This document shows positions 10,148 through 18,741 of a stretch of DNA of 64,000 nt, piece after piece. Numbering within the stretch: position 1 is the first letter of the stretch; every line of letters starts with the position of its first letter. This stretch comes from Actinoplanes octamycinicus (GTDB lineage Bacteria; Actinomycetota; Actinomycetes; Mycobacteriales; Micromonosporaceae): NCBI RefSeq assembly GCF_014205225.1, contig NZ_JACHNB010000001.1, positions 7,669,501-7,733,500 on the forward strand. The letters run 5' to 3'. A model generated the notes under the pieces. That model saw only the letters and a program-made list of their open reading frames with translations. It ran no database searches and had not been told where the DNA came from. The position numbers and the translations under genes were made by a program.

Positions 10148-11314
10148 TCAGCCCCTCTCCGACAGCGGCAGTCGCAAGTCGACCACCCACTGATCGTCGA
10201 CCGGCCCGCTGGTCAGCGTGCCACCGGCGCTGGCCGCCCGCTCCCGCATCCCGCGCAGCCCATGCCCGGTGCCGCGTCGCGACGGATCCGGCGCCCGGTT
10301 CGTCACCCGTACCGTCAGCATCTGGTCGTCGGCGCCGACCTCGACCCGGACCGGGGCGCCGGGCGCGTGCCGCACCGCGTTGGTCAGCGACTCCTGCACG
10401 ATCCGGTACGCGGCCAGGCCGCCCGCCGAGTTGACCGGGGCGTCGGTCGGGCCGTGCAGGCTGACCTGGACACCGGCCTGCCGGGTCTCGGCGACCAGGC
10501 CGGTCAGGTCGGCCAGCGCGGGCAGCGGCTGGAGCCCGCCGGTCTCGGCCGGGGCGCGCAGCACACCGAGCATCGCGCGCAGCTCGGCCAGGGTGCGCCG
10601 GCCCCGGCCGGCGATGCTGTCGAAGGTGGTCGCGACGCCGCCCCGCCCGGCCTCGGCCGCCGCGGCTCCGCCCTCGGCGAGCACGACCATCACGCTGACC
10701 GAGTGGCTGAGCAGGTCGTGCATCTCGCGGGCGATCCGGGCCCGCTCGGCGGCCACCGCGCCGGCCCGCTCCGCGTCGCGCAGCAGGTCCAGCGTCGCGG
10801 CGCGCCGGGCGGCCTCGGCCAGCGCGGTCCGGCGGTACCGGCCGACCCAGCCGAGCAGCCAGGCGATCACGATGATCAGCACGGTGTGCAGGCCCTCGAC
10901 GCTGTCCGTGCCGGCCTCCCGGCCGAGCAGCGTGACCGGCACCGCGACCAGCGCGCCGGCCAGCACCAGCGACGCCTGCCAGCGGTGCGCGTAGGACGCG
11001 GCGGCGTGGATCGCGATCAGCGGGCCGAGCGGCACCGGCAGGGCCGGCCAGTCCGCCGTCGCGAAGATGATCGCGCTCGGCGCCACCAGTAGGTTCACCG
11101 CGAACGGGGCGGCCCGCCGGGCCGCGATCGGCAACGCCTGCCCGGCCGCGGCGACGTAGGTCCACGCGGTCACCTGGCAGTCGCAGTCACCGCCGTCGGT
11201 GACGATCGCCTGCACGCTGAGGGCGAAGACGGCCAGGGCGAGCAGCACGTCGCCGAGCGGGGCCAACCACCGTCGTACCGTGCCGCTGTCCACCCCACCG
11301 ACCCTAGAGATCAC
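10148..11314 (-). CDS. sensor histidine kinase (HPK7/NarX-like, HisKA_3)
   Basis: About 388 residues. Several N-terminal membrane segments (roughly 16-140) form a membrane sensor with little extracytoplasmic sequence. The HisKA_3 dimerisation motif is ERARIAREMHDLLSHSVSVM with the phosphoacceptor His. The HATPase_c domain shows RIVQESLTNAVRHAPG (N box) and GTGHGLRGMRERAASAGG (G box). The GTG at 11314 is used; in-frame GTG at 11293 is an alternative. It pairs with the response regulator 2 bases downstream. The ligand is unknown. Confidence 0.93.
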   Translation of the reverse strand: MISRVGGVDSGTVRRWLAPLGDVLLALAVFALSVQAIVTDGGDCDCQVTAWTYVAAAGQALPIAARRAAPFAVNLLVAPSAIIFATADWPALPVPLGPLIAIHAAASYAHRWQASLVLAGALVAVPVTLLGREAGTDSVEGLHTVLIIVIAWLLGWVGRYRRTALAEAARRAATLDLLRDAERAGAVAAERARIAREMHDLLSHSVSVMVVLAEGGAAAAEAGRGGVATTFDSIAGRGRRTLAELRAMLGVLRAPAETGGLQPLPALADLTGLVAETRQAGVQVSLHGPTDAPVNSAGGLAAYRIVQESLTNAVRHAPGAPVRVEVGADDQMLTVRVTNRAPDPSRRGTGHGLRGMRERAASAGGTLTSGPVDDQWVVDLRLPLSERG

Positions 11315-11329
11315 CGTGCCGGCCGGGCA

Positions 11330-12004
11330 TCATGCGCGCGGACCATCCGGCGGCTCACCCGCACGGATGAGGCCGGACTCGTAGGCGTAGACCACCGCCT
11401 GGACCCGGTCCCGCAGGCGCAGCTTCATCAGCACCCGGGCCACGTGCGTCTTCACCGTCGCCTCGCCGACGGTGAGTGCCGCGGCGATCTCGCCGTTCGA
11501 CCTGCCGCGGGCCATCAGCCGCAGCACGTCGGCCTCGCGCGGGGTCAGCTCGCCCAGCTCCGGCGGCGGGGTGGGGCCGGGCCGGTCGGCGAAGGCCGAG
11601 ATCACCCGGGTGGTGACCGCCGGGTCGAGCAGCGCCTCGCCGGCCGCCACCACCCGGATCGCGGTGATCAGGTGCTCCGGGGAGGAGACCTTCAGCAGGA
11701 AGCCGCTGGCCCCGGCCCGCAGCGCCCGGTACAGGTTCTCGTCGGTGTCGAACGTGGTCAGCACGATGATCCGCGGCGCTCCCGGCTGGGCCAGCAGGGT
11801 GCGGGTGGCGGTCAGCCCGTCCTGGCGCGGCATGGCGATGTCCATCAGCACCACGTCCGGGCGCAGCCGCCGGGCCACCGCGACCGCCTCGGCGCCGTCC
11901 CCGGCCTCGCCGACCACCAGCATGTCCGGCTCGGTCTCGATCACCATCCGCAGCCCGGCCCGGAGCATCCGCTGGTCGTCGGCGATCACCACGCTGATCG
12001 TCAT
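11330..12004 (-). CDS. NarL/LuxR-type response regulator (second system)
   Basis: A 224-residue regulator, paralogous to the one at 9459-10145. The receiver begins TISVVIADDQRMLRAGLRMV with acidic pair DD, Asp in VVLMDIAMP, Thr in IIVLTTFD and Lys in FLLKVSSP. The LuxR domain is LTPREADVLRLMARGRSNGEIA followed by VKTHVARVLMKL. Its ATG overlaps the kinase stop by 4 bases, so translation is coupled. Two complete, adjacent, same-strand kinase/regulator pairs suggest tandem duplication and divergence. Confidence 0.93.
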   Translation of the reverse strand: MTISVVIADDQRMLRAGLRMVIETEPDMLVVGEAGDGAEAVAVARRLRPDVVLMDIAMPRQDGLTATRTLLAQPGAPRIIVLTTFDTDENLYRALRAGASGFLLKVSSPEHLITAIRVVAAGEALLDPAVTTRVISAFADRPGPTPPPELGELTPREADVLRLMARGRSNGEIAAALTVGEATVKTHVARVLMKLRLRDRVQAVVYAYESGLIRAGEPPDGPRA

Positions 12005-13143
12005 CGGACCGGCACCGGCATCGGCAGCCGGGCCCGCACCGCGAACCCGCCCTCCGGGCGCGGCGCGGCGCTCAGCTCGCCACTGAAGAGCCCGGCCCGC
12101 TCCCGCATCCCGATCAGCCCGTGCCCGGTGCTCTCCGCGCTCGCCGCGACCACCGGGCCGTCGTTGACCACGGCCAGGTGCAGGCCGTCCGCCCGATGGT
12201 CCACGGTCAGCTCCGCGGTCGCCGCCGGCGCGTGCTTGAGCACGTTGGTCAACGCCTCCTGGACGATCCGGTAGGCCGACAGGTCCACCGCGGGCAGCAG
12301 CGGCGCGGCCTGCCCGGCCCGGCGGACGGTCACCGCCAGCCCGGCCTCGCGGAACTGCCCGATCAGCTCGTCCAGGTTGTCCAGCCCGACCGGCGCGAGC
12401 GTGTCGCCCTCGCCGCGCAGCAACCCGAGCGTGCGGCGCAGCTCGACCACCGCGTCCCGGCCGGCCGACTCGACGCCGCGCAGCAGCTCCGGATCGACCG
12501 GCAGGCCGGCCTCCATCCGGCGCCGCACCACGCCGGCCTGCACCACCATCACCGTTACGCTGTGCGCCACCATGTCGTGCAACTCGCGGGCGATCCGCAC
12601 CCGCTCCTCCATGACCGCCTCCCGGGCCTGGCGCTCGCGCAGCTCGGCCCGGGCCGCCGCGGTGTCGGCCAGCCGCCGCGCCTGCACCGCCAGCACCACC
12701 CCCAGCACGTAGGGCGCGAGCGGAAAGAACAGCGCGGCCATCGGGTCCTCGTCGTTGCTGACCAGATAGCACACCACCGTGGTGAGGACCAGGCCGAGAC
12801 CGGCGACGCCGCGCCGGGACCGTCCGGGCGGCGGCACCCACCGGCCCACCGTGTAGGTGGCGATCATCATCGAGACCAGCTCCCAGAGCCGGAAGTTGAG
12901 CGTCTCCTCGCCGCCGACGGTCGCCGGCACGTAGAACATGTTCAGCACGCTGATCGTGTTCGGCACCATCACCAGCAGCGGGAACCGCCGCCGGAAGAGG
13001 ATCAGCACGGCGGCCGCGGCCAGCGCGAACGGCCACCAGCCGCCGGGCATCCGGATCAGCAGCTCCTCGATCAGCGCGAACACCACGAAACCGGCGGTCA
13101 GCGCCACGTCACCGCGGCGGACCCGGGCCAGGCGATCAGTCAC
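12001..13143 (-). CDS. sensor histidine kinase (HisKA_3, second system)
   Basis: About 380 residues from GTG 13143. An upstream ATG at 13305 would add 54 residues of unlikely composition. Membrane helices fill roughly residues 10-150. The HisKA_3 motif is EERVRIARELHDMVAHSVTVM, the N box is RIVQEALTNVLKHAPA and the G box is GHGLIGMRERAGLFSG. It overlaps its response regulator by 4 bases. Compared with the first kinase the sensor segment differs most, which fits duplication followed by divergence of input. It is divergent from the multi-TM gene at 13304. Confidence 0.92.
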   Translation of the reverse strand: MTDRLARVRRGDVALTAGFVVFALIEELLIRMPGGWWPFALAAAAVLILFRRRFPLLVMVPNTISVLNMFYVPATVGGEETLNFRLWELVSMMIATYTVGRWVPPPGRSRRGVAGLGLVLTTVVCYLVSNDEDPMAALFFPLAPYVLGVVLAVQARRLADTAAARAELRERQAREAVMEERVRIARELHDMVAHSVTVMVVQAGVVRRRMEAGLPVDPELLRGVESAGRDAVVELRRTLGLLRGEGDTLAPVGLDNLDELIGQFREAGLAVTVRRAGQAAPLLPAVDLSAYRIVQEALTNVLKHAPAATAELTVDHRADGLHLAVVNDGPVVAASAESTGHGLIGMRERAGLFSGELSAAPRPEGGFAVRARLPMPVPVR

Positions 13144-13303
13144 GCGTCGACCGTACGGGCCGGGGCCGCCCGCCCGGACCCACCCGCGGGATGACATCAG
13201 GTCCGCCGTGCGACGGAGAGCGGATCGATTTCGGTACGGACGACGCCACGCCCCCACGTTCGTAACGTCATCGGCCATGTCCACGACGACGGGGGGAATT
13301 CTC

Positions 13304-14539
13304 ATGTGGCGGAAAGCCGCGGCCGTGTGCCTGGTGGCCGCGCCGATCGCGTTGACCGTGGCGACCGGGGTGGACCCGGCGCTCGGCGACGACCAGGGTT
13401 ACGGGATCTACCGGCAGCACCCGGACGCCGCGCAGTGGCATGCGATCCTGCTGCACTGGGCGTGGGTGCTCTTCGTGCCCGGATTCCTGGGCCTGCTCGC
13501 GCCGATCCGGCAGCGGGGCGCGGTGCCGGCCGGCATCGCCTGGGTCGCGACGATCGTCGGGCTGACCACGTTCTCGGCGCTGATGGCCAACGACTTCGTG
13601 CTGCTCGCGCTGGAGCAGAACCTGCCGGACGCCCAGGTGGCGCTCTTCGACACGAAGCTGCGGGCGCTGACCGTCACGGCGGCCGGCTGGCAGTGGCCGG
13701 GGCTGCTCGGCTGGGGGATCGCGCTGGTGCTGACGCCGATCGCCGCCGCGCGCGGGCGGGTGATCGACTGGTGGACGGCCGGGGCCGCGCTGGCCGGGAC
13801 CGCGTTGTATCTGGCGTTCGCGATCTCTCCGGTACCGGTCAATCTGCTCGGGCCGGTGGTGCTGATCGGCGCCTATGGTGCCGCGGCCCGGCGTCTGCTG
13901 CGGCCGCCGGCCGCTGACGGCCCGGACGCGTTCGGCGCCTTCCGGCGCGCTTTCGGACGACTGTCGCTGTACGCCGCCCCGCTCGCCTTCGCGGCCGGCA
14001 TGGCGACCGTCCCGGACGCCGACGGCGACTTCGGCAACGACCCGACGCTGACCCAGGTCAGCGCGTTGCTGCTGCACCTGGGCTGGGTGCTGTTCGTGCC
14101 GGCCGTGCTGTACCTGGCCGCCCGCGCCAACCGGTTCACCCAGGTCGCGGCCGGCGTCACGGTGCTCGCCCTGATCAATTTCAGCGGCCTGATGCTCGGT
14201 GACAGCGCCGACCTGGCCGCCCATCAGGCCTACGGCGCGGAGGTGGCGAAACGGGTCACCGACACCATGGGCGGCTACGCGTCGTTCACCTTCGGCTGGG
14301 CGCTGCCCAGCATGGTCCTCAGCCTGCTCGGCCTGATCGCGGTCGCGGTCGGCGCGGCGGTCAGCCGGGTGGCGCGCTGGTGGCAGACGGCGCTGGTGGT
14401 CGCCGGGGTGGTCGCCTTCCTCGGGCTGGGCCTCGGCCCGATCGGGGTGACCGGCCCGCTGCTGCTGCTCGCCGGCTTCGGTCTGATGGCCCGGTCGCCG
14501 CGGCCCGCCCCGGCCGCGCCGGTCCCGGTCGGCGGCTGA
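13304..14539 (+). CDS. multi-pass membrane protein, unknown
   Basis: A 411-residue protein that appears internally duplicated. Two halves each contain a hydrophobic segment with the pattern LLHWAWVLFVPGFLGLLA / LLHLGWVLFVPAVLYLAA, preceded by a GDD/DFGND-containing loop. About ten membrane segments are visible in total. The start ATG 13304 is preferred over ATG 13277 because a GGGGGG run sits 7 bases upstream of it. No catalytic residues are recognised. It may respond to the adjacent two-component system, since the two are divergent with a short shared intergenic region (inference). Confidence 0.75.
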   Translation: MWRKAAAVCLVAAPIALTVATGVDPALGDDQGYGIYRQHPDAAQWHAILLHWAWVLFVPGFLGLLAPIRQRGAVPAGIAWVATIVGLTTFSALMANDFVLLALEQNLPDAQVALFDTKLRALTVTAAGWQWPGLLGWGIALVLTPIAAARGRVIDWWTAGAALAGTALYLAFAISPVPVNLLGPVVLIGAYGAAARRLLRPPAADGPDAFGAFRRAFGRLSLYAAPLAFAAGMATVPDADGDFGNDPTLTQVSALLLHLGWVLFVPAVLYLAARANRFTQVAAGVTVLALINFSGLMLGDSADLAAHQAYGAEVAKRVTDTMGGYASFTFGWALPSMVLSLLGLIAVAVGAAVSRVARWWQTALVVAGVVAFLGLGLGPIGVTGPLLLLAGFGLMARSPRPAPAAPVPVGG

Positions 14540-14671
14540 CCCGATTCGCCCGGCGTAATCGCGTTGCCGGTCGCGTGCCGATGTGCGACCGTGCGCTGCC
14601 CGACGAACGTGGGGCAGCACGGTGAACCGGCGACCACGAGCCGCCGGTTCCGGAACGAGCGGGGACCACCC

Positions 14672-15055
14672 ATGAGCATGGCCATCGTCGACGACCACGA
14701 CGCGGACGACTGCCGCAAAGCACTGGCCGAGGAGCAGGCCGCCAGTCTCGCCGCGACCGGCAACTGGTCGCACGTCGACAAGGACCAGGTCCATCGCGAC
14801 TGGCACGACCTCTACGGCGAACTGGCGGGCGCGCTGCCCGGCGCACGCCCGGACGACCCGCACATCCAGGAGCTGGTCGACCGGCACTACGCCATCGCGT
14901 GCCGGTTCTACACGCCGAGCCGCCAGGCGTACCTCGGCATGGCGCTGCTGTACGCCGAGGACGCCGCCATGCGCGACTTCCACAACGCCTACCACCCGGA
15001 GATGGTGCAGTTCCTCGGGTCGGCGATGCGCAGGTACGCCGAGACGCGCCTCTGA
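14672..15055 (+). CDS. small conserved-looking protein, TipAS-like antibiotic-recognition fold possible
   Basis: A 127-residue soluble, acidic, helix-rich protein, with start ATG 14672 preceded by a GCGGGGA element. The sequence has many His/Tyr/Trp residues (VHRDWHDLYGEL, ELVDRHYAIACRFYTPSRQAYLGMALLYAEDAAMRDFHNAYHPEMVQFL). The DWHDLYGELAGAL..QELVDRHY..AYLGMALLYAEDxxM..F..YHPEMVQFL arrangement resembles the C-terminal TipAS thiopeptide-binding domain of MerR-type TipA regulators, here free-standing without the DNA-binding half. That reading rests on pattern memory only. It follows the multi-TM gene and precedes the SET gene on the same strand. Confidence 0.7.
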   Translation: MSMAIVDDHDADDCRKALAEEQAASLAATGNWSHVDKDQVHRDWHDLYGELAGALPGARPDDPHIQELVDRHYAIACRFYTPSRQAYLGMALLYAEDAAMRDFHNAYHPEMVQFLGSAMRRYAETRL

Positions 15056-15104
15056 CGGCGCCCCCTCCGGGGCAGGGCGGGCAGCACCGGCTAGTTTCTC
15101 GCGG

Positions 15105-15716
15105 ATGAACGAGGTGCTGCTCGGTGACGGCGATCTGGCCGGCCGCGGCGTTTACGCCGCCCGTGACTTCGCGGCCGGCGAGGTCGTCATCGACTACCGC
15201 CTGCGCCCGTTGACCACGGCGGAGTACCACGCGCTGCCGCCCGGCGAGGATCTGTTCGTGCACAGCTACGGCGGCCGTCGTTTCCTCTACCCACCGCCGG
15301 CCCGTTTCGTGAACCACTCCGACGACCCGTCCTGCTGGCAGGACTTCGACCGCGGATGCGACATCGCCCTGCGTCCGATCGCCCGGGGCGAGCCGATCAC
15401 CATCGACGCGACTCAGGAAACCGCCCGCGAGCTGTCCACCTTCCTGGACGCCTACCGCACGGCGGACTCGGCGGTCCGGCTCGGTGAGCTGGTCGACGCG
15501 GACGCCGTGCTCTGGCTGTCCGGGCAGGCCGTCCGCGGCCGGGAGGCGGTGGTCGCCGCCCTGCTCACCGAGAACCGCGATCTGACCCGGGTCGAGTGGA
15601 CGGTGGGCACCGGCCGCTGGGAGGCGCTCTGCTCCGCCGGCACGACCCGGCACCTCACCATGCTGCTCAAGGTCGTCGCCGGGAACTGGCAGCTCACCTA
15701 TCAGCACCTCGGCTGA
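15105..15716 (+). CDS. SET-domain protein fused to a SnoaL/NTF2-like domain
   Basis: A 203-residue protein. Residues 1-110 match a minimal SET fold: GRGVYAARDFAAGEVVIDY at the start, the catalytic-core RFVNHSDDPSC (about 66-76, the NHS motif), and IARGEPITID in place of the usual GEEI-x-x-DY. SET enzymes transfer a methyl group from SAM to lysine. From about residue 115 a second domain (FLDAYRTADSAVRLGELVDADAVLWL ... LTMLLKVVAGNWQLTYQHL) reads as a SnoaL-like NTF2 fold. The final Tyr of the SET active site appears to be replaced, so activity is uncertain. The fusion is unusual. Confidence 0.75.
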   Translation: MNEVLLGDGDLAGRGVYAARDFAAGEVVIDYRLRPLTTAEYHALPPGEDLFVHSYGGRRFLYPPPARFVNHSDDPSCWQDFDRGCDIALRPIARGEPITIDATQETARELSTFLDAYRTADSAVRLGELVDADAVLWLSGQAVRGREAVVAALLTENRDLTRVEWTVGTGRWEALCSAGTTRHLTMLLKVVAGNWQLTYQHLG

Positions 15717-15789
15717 CTCAGCCGGCGGACGGCCTGCCGGCGCGTCCTCGGTCACCGCCGCGGCCCCGCCGGTCAGCCGGGTGTTGCCG

Positions 15790-15826
15790 GAAACGAATCG
15801 AGCGCCGCGCGTAAACCCGGCGAAAC
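15790..15826 (+). promoter_or_regulatory. GlnR-like nitrogen regulator sites upstream of nirB operon
   Basis: GTAAA-CCCGGC-GAAAC (15811-15826) fits the actinobacterial GlnR pattern gTnAC-n6-GaAAC with one mismatch. A second GAAAC half-site (15790-15794) lies 32 bases upstream, three helical turns. The sites are 56-92 bases before the operon start codon. nirB is a classical GlnR target in Streptomyces, which makes the reading plausible, but binding is inferred. Confidence 0.5.
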
Positions 15827-15881
15827 AGGCCCGGGCCAGCATGGCGGAAAGGTGCGAGACCTCGGACGAAGGAGATCTCTG

Positions 15882-16229
15882 ATGCGGTCGGTTCCCCGGT
15901 TCCTGCAGGGCATCTACAGATTCGAGGGCAAGGGGCTGGACCAGCCGTTCCTGCTGGACGCCGGGCTCACCTACACGGTGCCGGACGGGACGGTGGCCCA
16001 GCCGGTCTACTTCCGGGGCGGCAACGCCGCACCCGACCTGATCTGCGTGATCCTGATGCGGGACGGCTCGCCGATGCGGTACTTCCCGATCGGCGCGAAG
16101 GGGGACGTCCACGTGCCGCTGCGCGTGGTCGAGGACCTGGAGCCGGGTACGGCGATCGAGCTGCACCTGGCCGCGCCGGTCGGTGCCACCGGCGCGCTGG
16201 TGGTCGACCTCGGCCTGGTCGAGGTGTGA
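15882..16229 (+). CDS. small conserved protein co-transcribed with nirB
   Basis: A 115-residue beta-rich protein starting at ATG 15882 behind a strong AAGGAG (15869-15874). The text RFLQGIYRFEGKGLDQP, PVYFRGGNAAPDLICVILMRDG, MRYFPIGAKGDVHVPLRVVEDL is well ordered and looks conserved. It has only one Cys and one His, so it is not a Rieske-type NirD small subunit. It ends one base before the nirB GTG, so the two are surely co-translated. A chaperone, assembly or regulatory subunit of the nitrite reductase is inferred from linkage only. Confidence 0.8.
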   Translation: MRSVPRFLQGIYRFEGKGLDQPFLLDAGLTYTVPDGTVAQPVYFRGGNAAPDLICVILMRDGSPMRYFPIGAKGDVHVPLRVVEDLEPGTAIELHLAAPVGATGALVVDLGLVEV

Positions 16230-16230
16230 G

Positions 16231-18690
16231 GTGGCCCGCAGACTGGTGGTGATCGGCAACGGGATGGCCGGCGCCCGGACCGTCGAGGAGATCCTGGAGC
16301 GCGGCGGCGGCGATCTGTTCGACATCACGATGTTCGGCGCCGAGCCGTACGGCAACTACAACCGGATCCTGCTGTCGACCGTGCTCAGCGGCGCCGAGGA
16401 CGAGTCCGGCATCTTCCTGAACGACGTGGACTGGTATGCCGCGAACCGGATCGACCTGCACCCCGGCGTCCGGGTGACCCGGATCGACCGGTTCGCCCGG
16501 ACGGTGACCGACGAGCTCGGCGGGACCACGCCGTACGACAAACTGATCCTGGCCACCGGAAGCGACGCCTTCGTGCCGCCGATCGCCGGCCTGCACCGGC
16601 CCGGCCGCGGCTATCACCAGGGTGTCTTCACGTTCCGGACGCTCGACGACACCCGCGGCATGATCCGGTACGCCCGGGAGCACCAGCGCGCCGTGGTGAT
16701 CGGCGGTGGCCTGCTCGGCCTGGAGGCGGCCCGGGGCCTGCAATCGCATCTGCCCCACGTCACACTGGTCCATTCGGCCGGCCACCTGATGAACGCGCAG
16801 CTCGACTCGCAGGCCGGGGCGATCCTGCGCCGATCCGTGGAGGCGCTCGGCATCGAGGTGGTGATCGGCGCCCGGACCACCGAGATCCTCGGCAAGGAGG
16901 CGGTCACCGGCGTCCGGCTGGCCGACGGCCGGACGATCCGGTGCGACATCGTGGTGGTGGCGGCCGGCATCCGGCCGAACACGGCGCTCGCCGAGCGCAG
17001 CGGTCTCGACGTGGAGCGCGGCATCGTCGTGGACGACCAGATGCGCTGCCTGGACGAGCCGGACATCTATGCGGTCGGCGAGTGCGTGCAGCACCGCGGG
17101 GAGACCTACGGGCTGGTCGCCCCGCTGTGGGAGCAGGCGCGGGTGCTGGCCGACCACCTCACCGGCGCGGACCCGGACGCCGCCTATCACGGCTCGCGCA
17201 CCGCGACCAAGCTCAAGGTCGCCGGGGTGGACGTGGCCACGATGGGCCTCAAGGAGCCGGATCGGGACGACGACGAGACCGTGGTGTTCGCCGAACGCCG
17301 GCGCGGCGTGTACCAGAGCGTGGTCATCCGGGACGGGCGGCTGGCCGGCGCCACGCTGCTCGGGGACGTCAGCAAGGCGGCCTTCCTGATCCAGGCCTTC
17401 GACCGGGGTTCACCGCTGCCGGAGGAGCGCATCCGGCTGCTGTTCGACCTCGGCGGACCGTCCGCCGAAACCAGCGCGGCGGAACTGGCGGACGAGGCGC
17501 AGGTCTGCAACTGCAACGGGGTGACCAAGGCCGCCATCGTCGGCGCGGTGCAGTCCGGGACCCGGACCGTCGGCGGCGTCGCCGACGCCACCCGGGCCGG
17601 CAAGGGGTGCGGCTCGTGCAAGACGCTGGTCGGGCAGATCGTCGAGTGGGCGGCCGGCGGTGAGGTCGAGGAGGACGAGTCCGCGTCGTGGTACGTGCCG
17701 GGCATCCCGCTGGCCAAGCCGGAGCTGATGACGACGATCCGGAACATGGAGCTGAAGTCGGTCTCCGCCGTCTTCGCCGCGCTCGCGCCCGGCGGCGCTG
17801 AGGACGCCCGGTCCAAGATGGGCCTGGCCTCGCTGCTGCGGATGATGTGGGCCGGCGAATACGTGGACGAACGTGACGCCCGATTCATCAACGACCGGGT
17901 GCACGCGAACATCCAGCGCGACGGCACCTTCTCCGTGGTCCCGCAGATGAAGGGTGGCGTGACCACCCCGCACCAGCTGCGCCGGATCGCCGACGTGGCG
18001 GAGCGGTACCGCGTGCCGATGGTCAAGCTCACCGGTGGACAGCGGATCGACCTGCTCGGCGTCCGCAAGGAGGACCTGCCGGCGGTCTGGGCCGATCTGG
18101 ACATGCCCAGCGGATACGCCTACGGCAAGTCGTTCCGGACCGTGAAGACCTGTGTCGGCTTGGAGTTCTGCCGGTTCGGGCTGGGTGACTCGACCACGCT
18201 GGGCATCGCGATCGAGAGCCGGTTCCAGGGGCTGGAGAGTCCGGCCAAGCTGAAGCTGGCGGTGACCGGGTGCCCGCGGAACTGCGCCGAGGCGTACGTG
18301 AAGGACTTGGGTGTGGTGGCCGTCGAAGGCGGCCGGTGGGAGATCTACGTCGGCGGGGCGGCCGGCGCGCACATCCGCAAGGGTGACCTGCTCACCACGG
18401 TGGACACGGCGGACGAGGTGATCCGGTTGACCGGGCGGTTCCTGCAGTTCTACCGCGAGCACGCGAACTGGCTGGAACGCACGTACGCGTTCGTGCCGAG
18501 GTACGGCGTGGACCGGCTGCGCGCGCTGATCGTCGATGACGTGGACGGTCTGGGAGCCGGGCTGGACGAGCGGATGGACGCGTCGATCGCCGCGTACCGA
18601 GATCCGTGGAAGGAGGGCGCGGCGCTCGCCACCCCCGGGCAGTTCCGCACCTCACTGCCGCTGATCGCCCTGCCCCGACGCGTGCCCTGA
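16231..18690 (+). CDS. nirB: assimilatory nitrite reductase large subunit NirB
   Basis: An 819-residue enzyme reducing nitrite to ammonium with NAD(P)H. An N-terminal FAD/NADH pyridine nucleotide-disulfide oxidoreductase domain (GNGMAG at 9-14; VIGGGLLGLEAARGL; YAVGEC) is followed by a BFD-type [2Fe-2S] domain (CNCNG near 426 and GCGSC near 457). The ferredoxin-like half-domain comes next. The siroheme/[4Fe-4S] site has TCVGLEFCRFG near 640 and TGCPRNC near 680, giving four cysteine ligands. Length and domain order are normal for NirB. The GTG at 16231 is the start. No nirD, nitrate reductase, nitrite transporter or siroheme synthase is adjacent, which is noteworthy. Confidence 0.96.
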   Translation: MARRLVVIGNGMAGARTVEEILERGGGDLFDITMFGAEPYGNYNRILLSTVLSGAEDESGIFLNDVDWYAANRIDLHPGVRVTRIDRFARTVTDELGGTTPYDKLILATGSDAFVPPIAGLHRPGRGYHQGVFTFRTLDDTRGMIRYAREHQRAVVIGGGLLGLEAARGLQSHLPHVTLVHSAGHLMNAQLDSQAGAILRRSVEALGIEVVIGARTTEILGKEAVTGVRLADGRTIRCDIVVVAAGIRPNTALAERSGLDVERGIVVDDQMRCLDEPDIYAVGECVQHRGETYGLVAPLWEQARVLADHLTGADPDAAYHGSRTATKLKVAGVDVATMGLKEPDRDDDETVVFAERRRGVYQSVVIRDGRLAGATLLGDVSKAAFLIQAFDRGSPLPEERIRLLFDLGGPSAETSAAELADEAQVCNCNGVTKAAIVGAVQSGTRTVGGVADATRAGKGCGSCKTLVGQIVEWAAGGEVEEDESASWYVPGIPLAKPELMTTIRNMELKSVSAVFAALAPGGAEDARSKMGLASLLRMMWAGEYVDERDARFINDRVHANIQRDGTFSVVPQMKGGVTTPHQLRRIADVAERYRVPMVKLTGGQRIDLLGVRKEDLPAVWADLDMPSGYAYGKSFRTVKTCVGLEFCRFGLGDSTTLGIAIESRFQGLESPAKLKLAVTGCPRNCAEAYVKDLGVVAVEGGRWEIYVGGAAGAHIRKGDLLTTVDTADEVIRLTGRFLQFYREHANWLERTYAFVPRYGVDRLRALIVDDVDGLGAGLDERMDASIAAYRDPWKEGAALATPGQFRTSLPLIALPRRVP

Positions 18691-18741
18691 GCACCGCCAC
18701 CCGCACCGGTCCCCGGCCGGTCCCGCCGGTACGCTGCGCCG

